Shown: positions 1 to 7,071, counted from the stretch's first letter. The stretch: 14,931 bases of DNA from AWTP1-18 sp036518635 (GCA_036518635.1 DATDMT010000133.1:1-14931), one strand, 5' to 3'. Numbers and translations are program-made. The notes: generated from the sequence alone by a model not told the origin.

Positions 1-21
1 CGCCTCCCCTACCGCCTGTCC

Positions 22-96
22 TTAACGGACGTAGACGTAGGCCGTCACTTCAAAGCCGAGACGGATATCGCAGTAGGCGGGATCGATCCATTGCAT
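22..96 (-). CDS. pqqA: PQQ precursor peptide PqqA (24 aa)
   Basis: This tiny gene encodes the ribosomally made peptide that is the substrate for pyrroloquinoline quinone synthesis. In the known pathway PqqE, with PqqD as chaperone, links the side chains of a conserved Glu and Tyr, and later enzymes excise and oxidise the pair. The peptide begins MQWIDPAYCDIRLG and ends FEVTAYVYVR. Glu16 and Tyr20 have the diagnostic E-x3-Y spacing inside the family signature (I/L)R-(I/L)G-FEVT-Y, and the length matches the usual 22-30 residues. The start is fixed by an AGGAG at 104-108, 7 nt before the ATG. Cys9 and a second tyrosine (Tyr22) are less usual. No other pqq gene is visible. The gene is read toward the window start, so pqqB, C, D and E would be expected just outside (inference). 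Recognition rests on the motif rather than on a neighbour, but the motif is very specific. Confidence 0.9.
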   Translation of the reverse strand: MQWIDPAYCDIRLGFEVTAYVYVR

Positions 97-103
97 GAGT
101 CTT

Positions 104-108
104 CTCCT
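104..108 (-). promoter_or_regulatory. Shine-Dalgarno site of pqqA
   Basis: AGGAG on the minus strand, 7 nt before the pqqA ATG at 96. It is one of the stronger ribosome-binding sites in the window and supports translation of this 24-codon gene. The roughly 130 nt upstream (109-244) must hold the promoter, but I see no convincing -35/-10 pair there. Confidence 0.75.
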
Positions 109-230
109 AAAGTTGTAACGATCAAAGAATGTCGGAGCGGCGGAGGCGATTGCCCCTGCCGTCCGAAGGCATTCTCGGCGAGCGCCGGAGAGATAGCCTC
201 ATGGGCTGATTGATTCATATCTAAAGCGAT

Positions 231-250
231 TCATGAGCCTGCGCTCATGA
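231..250 (-). terminator. Inverted repeat, possible radA terminator
   Basis: TCATGAGC and GCTCATGA form a perfect 8-bp stem with a 4-nt loop. On the minus strand it lies about 80 nt after the radA stop, preceded by AAAAAG and followed by ATCGCTTT, so the T-run is weak in that direction. In the plus direction the stem is followed by CTTTTTGG, which is a better terminator shape, although no plus-strand gene precedes it. It could end radA transcription before the pqqA promoter, or be an operator for pqqA. Confidence 0.45.
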
Positions 251-331
251 CTTTTTGGATTTGCCGTTTTTCTTGAGGGCGGTCAAGAATGCTGCGCCGC
301 ACTTGGCACGGCGCGTGCCGCCGAGCACCTA

Positions 332-1699
332 TTACAGGTTGCGCAGGTGCTCCACCGCCTGATCCACCCGGTCCACGACGATGGTCTCGATGCCCTTGAT
401 GGCCTGCTTGGGGGCGTTGGCCTTGGGGATCAGGGCGTGGGTAAAGCCCAGCTTGGCGGCTTCCCGCAGGCGTTCCTGGCCCCGCGGCGCGGGACGGATT
501 TCGCCGGCCAGGCCGACTTCGCCAAAGGCCACCAGCTTCTGCGGCAGGGGCCGATTGCGCAGGGAGGAAACGATGGCCAGCAGCACCGCCAGGTCCGCCG
601 CCGGTTCCTGAATGCGCACCCCGCCCACCGCATTGACGAAGACATCCTGGTCGAAGCAGACCACGCCGGCATGGCGATGGAGGACCGCCAGCAGCATCGC
701 CAGCCGATTCGAATCCAAACCGACGGTCAGGCGCCGGGCGTTCGGTGCATGGGCCGCGTCCACCAGGGCCTGGATTTCCACCAGCAGCGGCCGCGTGCCC
801 TCCTGGGTCACCAGCACACAGGAGCCGGAGACCTGCTGCTCATGCTGGGAGAGGAACAGGGCCGATGGGTTGGAAACGCCGCGCAGGCCCTTGTCGGTCA
901 TGGCGAACACGCCCAGCTCGTTCACCGCGCCGAAGCGGTTCTTGATCGCCCGCACCAGGCGGAAGCTGGAATGGGTGTCGCCCTCGAAATACAGCACCGT
1001 GTCCACGATGTGCTCCAGCACCCGCGGCCCGGCCAGACTGCCTTCCTTGGTGACGTGACCGACCAGAATCACGCAGGTGCCAGACTGCTTGGCGAAGCGG
1101 GTCAACTGGGCGGCGCATTCGCGCACCTGGGCCACCGAGCCGGGAGCCGAGGTGAGCGCCTCCGAGTAGAGCGTCTGGATCGAGTCGATCACCGCCACCG
1201 CCGGCTTTTCCAGGCTCAGGGTGGCGAGGATTCTCTCCAGGCCGATCTCCGGCAGCAGCTTCATGGCGCCGGTCTCCACCGCCAGGCGGCGGGCGCGCAG
1301 GGCCACCTGCTCGGCCGATTCCTCGCCGGAGACGTAGAGCACCGGCTGGCCGGCCTCGGACAGGCGCGACAGGGCCTGCAGCAGCAGGGTGCTCTTGCCG
1401 ATGCCCGGATCGCCGCCGATCAGCACCACGCCGCCGGCCACCAGACCGCCGCCCAGCACCCGGTCGAATTCCTCGACGCCGGTGGCCTGACGCGGCTCCT
1501 CCCGCGGGCTGATCTCGGACAGGGTCTGCAAGCGTCCAGAGGCTGCCAGGGCGGCGAAGCGGTTGCCGGATGCCGCGGCGGTTTCCGCCACGGTCTCCAC
1601 CAGGGTGTTCCACTGCGCGCAGCCGGGGCACTGGCCCATCATCTTCGGATAGCTGGCGCCGCACTCGGTGCAGGTATAGACGGTCTTGGCCTTAGCCAT
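332..1699 (-). CDS. radA: DNA repair protein RadA (Sms)
   Basis: RadA is a RecA-like ATPase that helps process recombination intermediates, promoting branch migration of D-loops and recovery of stalled forks in the cytoplasm. The 455-residue product has the family layout in order. A four-cysteine zinc finger (Cys10, Cys13, Cys24, Cys27) comes first, then a Walker A motif GGDPGIGKS near residues 95-103, the RadA-specific KNRFG motif starting at Lys253, and a C-terminal Lon-protease-like domain. An ATG at 1714 is also in frame, but the family start MAKAKTVYTC lies at 1699, and the GGAG just after the upstream ATG is well placed as its ribosome-binding site, so 1699 is chosen. The start overlaps the stop of the membrane-protein gene upstream by 8 nt, suggesting translational coupling. 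It is the last gene of the alr cluster. TAA is followed directly by an in-frame TAG. Confidence 0.97.
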   Translation of the reverse strand: MAKAKTVYTCTECGASYPKMMGQCPGCAQWNTLVETVAETAAASGNRFAALAASGRLQTLSEISPREEPRQATGVEEFDRVLGGGLVAGGVVLIGGDPGIGKSTLLLQALSRLSEAGQPVLYVSGEESAEQVALRARRLAVETGAMKLLPEIGLERILATLSLEKPAVAVIDSIQTLYSEALTSAPGSVAQVRECAAQLTRFAKQSGTCVILVGHVTKEGSLAGPRVLEHIVDTVLYFEGDTHSSFRLVRAIKNRFGAVNELGVFAMTDKGLRGVSNPSALFLSQHEQQVSGSCVLVTQEGTRPLLVEIQALVDAAHAPNARRLTVGLDSNRLAMLLAVLHRHAGVVCFDQDVFVNAVGGVRIQEPAADLAVLLAIVSSLRNRPLPQKLVAFGEVGLAGEIRPAPRGQERLREAAKLGFTHALIPKANAPKQAIKGIETIVVDRVDQAVEHLRNL

Positions 1700-2555
1700 T
1701 GGAACAAACTCCATGCAGCGCGGCGCCGAGAGTGTGCGCCTGGGGACAGTAGTGTTGCAGGGTGAAGGCCAGCGTCATCGACAGGCCCAGAATCAACAAA
1801 AAATATTTCCAACTGGCGCGGATCGCGCCGCCGACCCAACCCGGATCTTCGACCCGCCGCAGGCTGCCAAAAAATCCGGCGGCCATGGCGCCCTCCAGGG
1901 CCGCCTCCGCCAGCAGCATCGGGCCGCCGTAGATCAGGTAGTAGAACAGGCCGCCGACCAGGGCGACCACCAGCGCCAGGACCAGAGCCGGCAGCACCAC
2001 GACCAGGCAGCCCTCGTCGGCCCCCAGGTCGGGCACCTCGATCTCCGGCAGGGACACCTCGGGCAAGGACACCTCCGGCAGTTCGGCCACCGCCCAGTCG
2101 CCGCTGGCGCCGGCACCGCCGAACTCGCCGGCCTGGGCCAGGGCCGCTTCGGCCACGCTGTCCACGCCCGGCAAGTCGGCCGCATCGCCCAGGTCGAGGC
2201 CCGATCCATCGACACCCGGCGTCTGGTAGTAGCGGCCGAAGCCCGCATAGCCGAGCCAGAGGCGCAGCGCCAGCAGAAAACCCAGGTAGCCCGCCAGCAA
2301 GGCCAGGGGATAGCGCGCCAGGGGATTGCTCAAGCCGCCCATCAGGCCGGCGTAGTTCGCCGCAAAACCCGCCATGAAGCTGAAGGACAGGATCAGGCTG
2401 ACATGAAAGCGCACCACGAAGCGCTGGGCGATCCACTGCGCCAGCCTGCGCCGCTGTTGGGACCGGCTCGGCCGGCGACGGGCTTCCCGCGCCAGCTCGT
2501 CGATCGCCCTACTCAACGACTGGTACCCGCGCCGCCAGGGCGCAGAACAACTCAT
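1692..2555 (-). CDS. Unrecognised membrane protein between alr and radA
   Basis: I do not recognise the family. The 287-residue reading places an Arg-rich N-terminal segment first (about residues 20-45), then hydrophobic stretches near 50-72 and 82-104, a polar acidic loop, and further hydrophobic stretches near 183-211 and 249-270, so about four membrane segments. The loop contains EFGGAGASGDW (GASGDW at 149-154) and soon after it a short proline repeat, LPEVSLPEVSLPE. The GASGDW stretch closely resembles the C-terminal tail of the YgcG-like protein elsewhere in the window. The start is uncertain. The frame is open to an ATG at 2594 (86-nt overlap with alr), the ATG at 2555 gives a 47-nt overlap, and a TTG at 2516 overlaps the alr stop by only 8 nt; none has a good Shine-Dalgarno. 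The stop overlaps the radA start by 8 nt, so it is very likely cotranscribed and coupled with alr and radA. Confidence 0.75.
   Translation of the reverse strand: MSCSAPWRRGYQSLSRAIDELAREARRRPSRSQQRRRLAQWIAQRFVVRFHVSLILSFSFMAGFAANYAGLMGGLSNPLARYPLALLAGYLGFLLALRLWLGYAGFGRYYQTPGVDGSGLDLGDAADLPGVDSVAEAALAQAGEFGGAGASGDWAVAELPEVSLPEVSLPEIEVPDLGADEGCLVVVLPALVLALVVALVGGLFYYLIYGGPMLLAEAALEGAMAAGFFGSLRRVEDPGWVGGAIRASWKYFLLILGLSMTLAFTLQHYCPQAHTLGAALHGVCSNG
2035..2090 (-). repeat. Short in-gene tandem repeat (LPEVS units)
   Basis: Within the membrane-protein gene, 15-bp units encode LPEVS twice, followed by degenerate LPEIE and VPDL units. The acidic-proline repeat sits in the polar loop just after the GASGDW motif. 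Boundaries are approximate. Confidence 0.5.
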
Positions 2556-3591
2556 AGCTGACGGTGCCGGCGGCAGCCGCCACCTCGTCCGCATCCAGCC
2601 GCACGCCGTCCTGCCGGCCCCAGAGCAGCACCGGGCTGCCGACCCGGGCCTGCGCGATGCCCGTCAGGTCCACGCAGATCTTGTCCATCGAGACACGGCC
2701 CAGGGTCCGCGTGCGCTGCCCGGCCACTACAACCGGGGTCCCGGTGGGAGCGTGGCGTGGGTAGCCGTCGCCGTAGCCGCAGGCCACCACGCCGATGCGC
2801 ATCGGTGCCTCGGCGACGAAGTTGCCGGCATAACCGACACGATCGCCGGCCTGCAGCTCGCGCACCGCGATCAGTTCGGCTTCGAGGCTCATTACCGGCT
2901 GCAGACCCAAGTCTGCCGCGCTGTGCAGGGCCGGAAACGGCGAGCCGCCGTAGAGCATGATGCCGGGCCGCGCCCAGTCGCCGCGGGCCTCGGGGAAACG
3001 CAGCAGGGCCGCCGAATTGGCCAGGCACACCGGCAGATCGAGGCCGCCGCGCATGGCGGTGAAACAGGCCATCTGTTCGGCGATGCCGCGCGGTTCGTCG
3101 GCATCGGCGAAGTGGCTCATCAGGGTCAGCGGGCCGGCATGGGGCAAGCCGCGCAATTCGGCCAGGGCCTGCGGCAGCTCATCGGCATTGAAGCCGAGCC
3201 GGTTCATGCCGGTGTTCAATTTCAAATACAAGGGTAGCGGCCGGGCCAGCGGGGTGGCGGCGAACAAGCGCACCTGTTCCAGATCGTGCAACACCGGGAT
3301 CAGATCGAGGCGCGAGAACTCCTGCAGGTCGGCAGCCGAATAGAAGCCCTCCATCATCAGGATCGGGGTTTCCAAGCCGGCGGCGCGCAAAGCGCGGGCC
3401 GCCTCCGTCTCGATCAGGCCGAAGCCATCCACCACCCCCTGCAGAGCCCGCGCCACCCGGCCGATGCCATGCCCGTAGGCATTGGCCTTGACCACCGCCC
3501 ACAAACGACTGCCGTCGGCATGGCGGCGGGCAACGGCAACATTGTTCTGCAGCGCCTGGAGGTCGATGCGGGCGCGAATCGGGCGGGTCAT
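2509..3591 (-). CDS. alr: Alanine racemase, biosynthetic type
   Basis: This PLP enzyme interconverts L- and D-alanine in the cytoplasm and supplies D-Ala for peptidoglycan. At 360 residues it is normal length. The PLP lysine is Lys35 in VVKANAYGHG, the standard fold-type III N-terminal barrel motif. The second catalytic base should be Tyr254 in DRVGYAGNF. The GRVSMDKICVDLT stretch is the conserved MxxD substrate-site region. The start at 3591 (MTRPIRARIDLQAL) matches the usual position, a few residues before the first barrel strand. It is the first gene of the alr - membrane protein - radA cluster and diverges from lplT across 125 bp. I see no clear promoter for it in that gap. Whether it is alr or a second catabolic dadX cannot be settled from sequence, but no D-amino acid dehydrogenase gene is adjacent, favouring the biosynthetic role. 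Confidence 0.96.
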   Translation of the reverse strand: MTRPIRARIDLQALQNNVAVARRHADGSRLWAVVKANAYGHGIGRVARALQGVVDGFGLIETEAARALRAAGLETPILMMEGFYSAADLQEFSRLDLIPVLHDLEQVRLFAATPLARPLPLYLKLNTGMNRLGFNADELPQALAELRGLPHAGPLTLMSHFADADEPRGIAEQMACFTAMRGGLDLPVCLANSAALLRFPEARGDWARPGIMLYGGSPFPALHSAADLGLQPVMSLEAELIAVRELQAGDRVGYAGNFVAEAPMRIGVVACGYGDGYPRHAPTGTPVVVAGQRTRTLGRVSMDKICVDLTGIAQARVGSPVLLWGRQDGVRLDADEVAAAAGTVSYELFCALAARVPVVE

Positions 3592-3652
3592 GGGGAACGG
3601 CGGCGGGGCGGCGGCAAAGGCGGAAGTTTCTCATACCGGAGCAGCGACCAAG

Positions 3653-3713
3653 AGCCCACCCCGGGGAGAACATGGCTTTCGTGATATAAACACGCGGCCT
3701 AAAGCCCACCCCG
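3653..3713. repeat. 11-bp direct repeat flanking the lplT promoter
   Basis: AGCCCACCCCG occurs at 3653-3663 and again at 3703-3713, starting 50 bp apart, in the gap between alr and lplT. The copies bracket the candidate lplT -10 element, and the second copy ends 3 nt before the lplT start codon, where a Shine-Dalgarno is otherwise missing. It could be a regulator site or chance in GC-rich DNA. Confidence 0.4.
3682..3690 (+). promoter_or_regulatory. Candidate extended -10 promoter of lplT
   Basis: TGATATAAA matches the extended -10 form TGn followed by TATAAT, with five of six hexamer bases. Its end is 26 nt before the lplT ATG, implying a leader of roughly 20 nt. There is no recognisable -35 box, which extended -10 promoters can tolerate. 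It is a rare AT-rich island in a GC-rich gap. Confidence 0.4.
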
Positions 3714-3716
3714 CCC

Positions 3717-4982
3717 ATGAATCTCGGCTTCTACATCATCATGGCGGCGCAGTTTTTTTCCGCGCTCGCCGACAATGCACTGCTGATTGCCGCGATTGCG
3801 ATTCTGCGGGACATGCATGCCCCCTCGGCCTATGAGCCGCTGCTGAAGACCTTCTTCACGGTGTCCTACGTAGTGCTGGCAGCCTTCGTCGGTGCCTTTG
3901 CCGACTCGATGCCCAAGGGGCGGGTGATGTTCATCAGCAACACCATCAAGATCGTCGGCTGCGGCATGATGCTGTTCGACATGCATCCCCTGGCGGCCTA
4001 TGCCGTGGTCGGCCTCGGCGCGGCGGCCTACTCGCCGGCCAAGTACGGCATCCTCACTGAGTACCTGCCCCACAGCAAGCTGGTCATCGCCAACGGCTGG
4101 GTCGAGGGCCTGACGGTGATTGCCATCATCCTCGGCACCGTGCTGGGCGGCATCATCATCCGCCCCGACGTGGCGCAGACCCTGCTGTCCTTCGACTTCC
4201 CGATGATCGAAACCGGCATCGACACCGTGGCGGAAATGAATCTGGTGGTGATTGGTTGCCTCTATCTGGTCGCGGCGATCTTCAATCTCTATGTGCCGGA
4301 CACTGGGGTGGATCACAAGGCGCTGAAGAAGAACCCGATCTACTTGGTCCAGGAATTCAGCCACTGCTTCAAGCTGCTCTGGCGCGACCGCCTGGGGCAG
4401 ATTTCCCTGGCGGTGACCACCTTGTTCTGGGGTGCCGGCGCGACGCTGCAGTTCATCGTGCTGGAATGGGCCAAGGGCGCGCTCAACCTGAACCTATCGA
4501 AGGCCAGCCTGCTGCAGGGCGTGGTGGCCGTTGGCGTGGCCCTGGGTGCGGCCGCCGCCGCCAAGTTCATCACCATGAAGCGCTCGGTCAAGGTGATCCC
4601 CCTCGGCATCACCATGGGCATGGTCGTGATCGGCATGACCCTGGTACATCAGATCGAACTGGCGGTGCCTTTGCTGATCGGCGTGGGCATCCTCTCCGGC
4701 CTGTTCGTGGTGCCGATGAACGCCCTGCTGCAACACCGCGGCCATGTGCTGATGGGGGCCGGCCACTCGATCGCGGTGCAGAACTTCAACGAGAACCTGT
4801 CGATTCTCGTCATGACCTTCCTCTATTCGGCCCTGCTCAAGGCCGACATCTCGGTGAATTGGGTGATCGTGCTGTTCGGCCTGTTCGTTTCCGGCGCCAT
4901 GGTGCTGGTGAAGCGGCGCCACGAGATGAATCAGCGCCTGCACGACGACGTCGCCCAACTGGACGGCCTGGCCCACCACTGA
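3717..4982 (+). CDS. lplT: Lysophospholipid transporter LplT (MFS)
   Basis: LplT flips lysophospholipids, notably lyso-PE, across the inner membrane so they can be re-acylated. The 421-residue protein is hydrophobic throughout, with the pattern of 12 membrane helices. It carries LplT hallmarks: AQFFSALADNALL at the N terminus, FVGAFADSMPKGRVM, and GLGAAAYSPAKYGIL around residues 100-115, all closely resembling the E. coli protein. In enterobacteria lplT is followed by aas, the acyltransferase/acyl-ACP synthetase that re-acylates the imported lipid; here it stands alone, so a partner would be elsewhere. The chosen ATG (MNLGFYIIMAAQFF) begins directly before the first helix. It has no strong Shine-Dalgarno and a short leader. 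It converges on the TPM gene with only 9 bp between stop codons and no visible terminator. Confidence 0.93.
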   Translation: MNLGFYIIMAAQFFSALADNALLIAAIAILRDMHAPSAYEPLLKTFFTVSYVVLAAFVGAFADSMPKGRVMFISNTIKIVGCGMMLFDMHPLAAYAVVGLGAAAYSPAKYGILTEYLPHSKLVIANGWVEGLTVIAIILGTVLGGIIIRPDVAQTLLSFDFPMIETGIDTVAEMNLVVIGCLYLVAAIFNLYVPDTGVDHKALKKNPIYLVQEFSHCFKLLWRDRLGQISLAVTTLFWGAGATLQFIVLEWAKGALNLNLSKASLLQGVVAVGVALGAAAAAKFITMKRSVKVIPLGITMGMVVIGMTLVHQIELAVPLLIGVGILSGLFVVPMNALLQHRGHVLMGAGHSIAVQNFNENLSILVMTFLYSALLKADISVNWVIVLFGLFVSGAMVLVKRRHEMNQRLHDDVAQLDGLAHH

Positions 4983-4991
4983 GCCGGCGCG

Positions 4992-5489
4992 TCAGAGCAG
5001 CAGCGGCTCGTCTGGCAGTTCGTTGCTGTGATTGCTTTCCAGCGGGAAGTGCAGCGCCAGCAGGTCGCCGGCCCGTGCCACGGCATCCAAAGCCCCCTGG
5101 CGCCAATCGCCGCTGCGGAAAGCCACCTCCATCAGCCGGCAGACACCATCCCATTCCGACTGCGGCACCCGTGCGGAGATGCCACGGTCGGCGAGGATTT
5201 CCACCTTGCGGTCGGTCAGTTGCACGTAGATCAGGATGCCGCTGTTTTCCTCGGTATCCCAAATCCGCAGCCGGGCAAACAGATCGATGGCACGCTGCCG
5301 CGGCGTCAGGTTGCGCAACAGCGGCCCCAGGTGCAGCGGTCCCTCGACGACGAAACGCAATTCGCCGCGATGGCGCGCTTCCGCCGCATGGACCGCCTCG
5401 CCGATGGCGCGCAGGGTGTCGCGGGGGAAGGCGCGGCGCGCCACCCAGTGCGGGGTGAACAGATGTTTCAGCAAGCGCCGTAGTTTCAT
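4992..5489 (-). CDS. Small TPM-domain protein (no signal peptide)
   Basis: This 165-residue protein carries a TPM domain, the fold of the YgcG/TLP18.3 group, whose biochemical role in bacteria is unclear. Recognisable stretches are VHAAEARHRGELRFVVEG, then RIWDTEENSGILIYVQL and DRKVEILADRGI, which match the core TPM strands. Unlike the gene upstream it has no signal peptide, no obvious membrane helix and no Gly-rich tail, so it is probably cytoplasmic. The frame is open further upstream to 5609, but that part is antisense-like Ala repeat inside the neighbour; the ATG at 5489, giving MKLRRLLKHLFTPHW, is 1 nt after the stop of the upstream gene and is the sensible start. It is third and last in the lemA - ygcG - TPM operon. 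This pairing of a secreted and a soluble TPM protein after LemA recurs in other proteobacteria, by my recollection. Confidence 0.85.
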   Translation of the reverse strand: MKLRRLLKHLFTPHWVARRAFPRDTLRAIGEAVHAAEARHRGELRFVVEGPLHLGPLLRNLTPRQRAIDLFARLRIWDTEENSGILIYVQLTDRKVEILADRGISARVPQSEWDGVCRLMEVAFRSGDWRQGALDAVARAGDLLALHFPLESNHSNELPDEPLLL

Positions 5490-5490
5490 C

Positions 5491-6360
5491 TCACCAATCC
5501 CCCGAAGCGCCACCGCCGCCGAAGTCGCCGCCACCGCCGCTGAAGCCGCCGCCATCGGAGGAGGAAAAACCACCGCCGCCGAAGCCACCGCCGGACCCGC
5601 CGCGGCCACCGGAAAACAGATTGACGAAGGACATCAGGAACACCAGCAGTGCGGCGATCAGCACCGCAATCCAGCTACCGAAGGCCATGAAGCCCAGCCA
5701 TCCGGCCACCGCAGCCATGCCCAAGGAACCGGCCATGCCCAGCAGCAGCCGCGCCAGGCCGGCGAAGATGAGAGCGCCGATCAGCCAGGGCATCCATTCG
5801 CCGCTGTCGTCATAGCCGGGGCCGGACATCGGTGCCGGCTCCGCCGCAGCGGGTGCCTGCACTCGGCTGCCGTCGCCGTTGCGCGCAGGCAGCGCCTGGC
5901 CGAGGGCGCCGAGGGCGCTGCTCAAACCACCGGCAAAATCGCCCTTCTTGAAACTCGGCGCCATCTGCTCGGCGATGACTCGCTTGGCGACGGCGTCAGG
6001 AATGTCGCCCTCGAGGCCGTAGCCGACCTCGATGCGCATGCGCCGGTCGTTCTTGGCGACGACGATGATCAGGCCGTCGTTCTTGCCCTTGTGGCCAATC
6101 TTCCAGGCCTCGGCCAGGCGAATGCCGAACTGTTCGATGGTCTCCGGCTTGGTGCTGGGCAGCAGCAGGATCGCCAGTTGGATGCCCTTGTCCTGCTCCA
6201 TGGCCCGGATCAGGGCCTCCAGATCGGCCTGCTGCCCCGGGTTCAGGGTACCGGTGAGATCGGTGACCCGCGCCGTCAGGGGCGGAATCGCCACCTGATC
6301 GGCTGCCGCCGCCCAGAGGGGCGCCAGCAGCAGCCAGATCAAGGCCAGCAGGCGGACCAT
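5491..6360 (-). CDS. YgcG-like TPM-domain membrane protein
   Basis: The 289-residue product has a cleavable signal peptide (hydrophobic residues 4-17, AAA-D near 20) and a TPM domain at about 27-150, with GYGLEGDIPDAVAKRVI as its clearest block. Hydrophobic segments follow between about 190 and 250, and residues 251-289 are a Gly/Ser/Phe tail ending GGGGASGDW. That layout, extracytoplasmic TPM domain, membrane anchor and GxSGxW tail, is the YgcG type. Function is not established; related TPM proteins have been linked to photosystem II repair in plants and to envelope roles in bacteria. It starts 9 nt after the lemA stop and ends 1 nt before the next TPM gene, so all three are surely one operon. 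LemA and TPM proteins co-occur widely, suggesting they work together at the inner membrane (inference). Confidence 0.9.
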   Translation of the reverse strand: MVRLLALIWLLLAPLWAAAADQVAIPPLTARVTDLTGTLNPGQQADLEALIRAMEQDKGIQLAILLLPSTKPETIEQFGIRLAEAWKIGHKGKNDGLIIVVAKNDRRMRIEVGYGLEGDIPDAVAKRVIAEQMAPSFKKGDFAGGLSSALGALGQALPARNGDGSRVQAPAAAEPAPMSGPGYDDSGEWMPWLIGALIFAGLARLLLGMAGSLGMAAVAGWLGFMAFGSWIAVLIAALLVFLMSFVNLFSGGRGGSGGGFGGGGFSSSDGGGFSGGGGDFGGGGASGDW

Positions 6361-6369
6361 CTCAGAGAT

Positions 6370-6981
6370 TTATTTGGCGGGCGCCGGCGCCGCGGGCGCG
6401 GCGTCGAACTTGACCGCCGGCGGCGTGGCAATCGCCTTTTCGTCCTCGACGGTGAAATTGGCCTTGGTCTTCCAGCCCATCACCGAGGCGGTGAGGCTGT
6501 TGGGGAAGGTGCGCACCGAGACGTTGTAGTCCTGCACGGTCTTGATGTAGCGGTTGCGGGCGACGGTGATGCGGTTCTCGGTGCCCTCGATCTGGGCCTG
6601 CAGATCGCGGAAGCTGGCGTCGGCCTTCAGTTGCGGATAGTTCTCCGCCACCACCAGCAGCCGCGACAGGGCGCCGCCGAGTTCGGACTGGGCCTTCTGG
6701 AATTTGGCGAAGGCCGCGGGATCGTTCACCAGTTCCGGCGTGGCCTTGATGCCGGCGACGCTGGCGCGGGCCTCGGTGACCTTGGTCAGCACCTCCTTTT
6801 CGTGGGAGGCATAGCCCTGGACCACGGACACCAGGTTGGGGATCAGGTCGGCGCGGCGCTTGTACTGGTTCAGCACCTCGGACCAGGAGGCATTCACCGC
6901 CTCGTCGTTGATCTGAATCTGGTTGTAACCACAGCCCGACAGCAGGGCGACGACAATCGACAGCAGGGCCAGAAGGCGCAT
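6370..6981 (-). CDS. lemA: LemA family lipoprotein
   Basis: LemA proteins are helical, membrane-anchored proteins of uncertain function. The 203-residue product starts with a short hydrophobic signal ending in a lipobox, LLSGC with Cys17, so it is probably a lipoprotein. The family signature follows: NQYKRRADLIPNLVSVVQGY, then KEVLTKVTEARASV, and near the end VSVRTFPNSLTASVMGWK. The C terminus is Ala/Pro-rich. The start at 6981 is preceded by GGAG about 8 nt upstream, within a small palindrome GGAGAATCTCC. It is the first gene of the lemA - ygcG - TPM operon and diverges from the histidine kinase across about 90 bp, which must hold both promoters; I could not pick out clear boxes there. Confidence 0.93.
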   Translation of the reverse strand: MRLLALLSIVVALLSGCGYNQIQINDEAVNASWSEVLNQYKRRADLIPNLVSVVQGYASHEKEVLTKVTEARASVAGIKATPELVNDPAAFAKFQKAQSELGGALSRLLVVAENYPQLKADASFRDLQAQIEGTENRITVARNRYIKTVQDYNVSVRTFPNSLTASVMGWKTKANFTVEDEKAIATPPAVKFDAAPAAPAPAK

Positions 6982-7071
6982 GGGAGATTCTCCAGCAGGA
7001 CAGGTCAGACCAATATGGTGACACGAAGCGAAAACTCAAGGGGCCGCCCGGCCCCGTGTAAGATCGTCGCC

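Noticed and set aside
304..319. A sigma-54-like -24/-12 match (TGGCAC ... TGC) on the plus strand
   Set aside because: It would drive transcription antisense into radA with no plus-strand gene, and the same bases form a simple GGCACG/CGTGCC palindrome.
347..1765. A 472-codon plus-strand open frame opposite radA
   Set aside because: It is antisense to a clear RadA, is His/Gln/Gly-rich, and shows no protein family; long antisense frames are common in GC-rich genes.
5494..5620. Tandem Gly-codon repeats that could be taken for a DNA repeat element
   Set aside because: They encode the Gly/Ser/Phe tail of the YgcG-like protein, which is normal for that family.
5236..7071. Upstream extension of the kinase frame, making one protein of over 1700 residues
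   Set aside because: The extra part is antisense to the lemA - ygcG - TPM operon and is low-complexity; the real protein begins at the membrane module near 7072.
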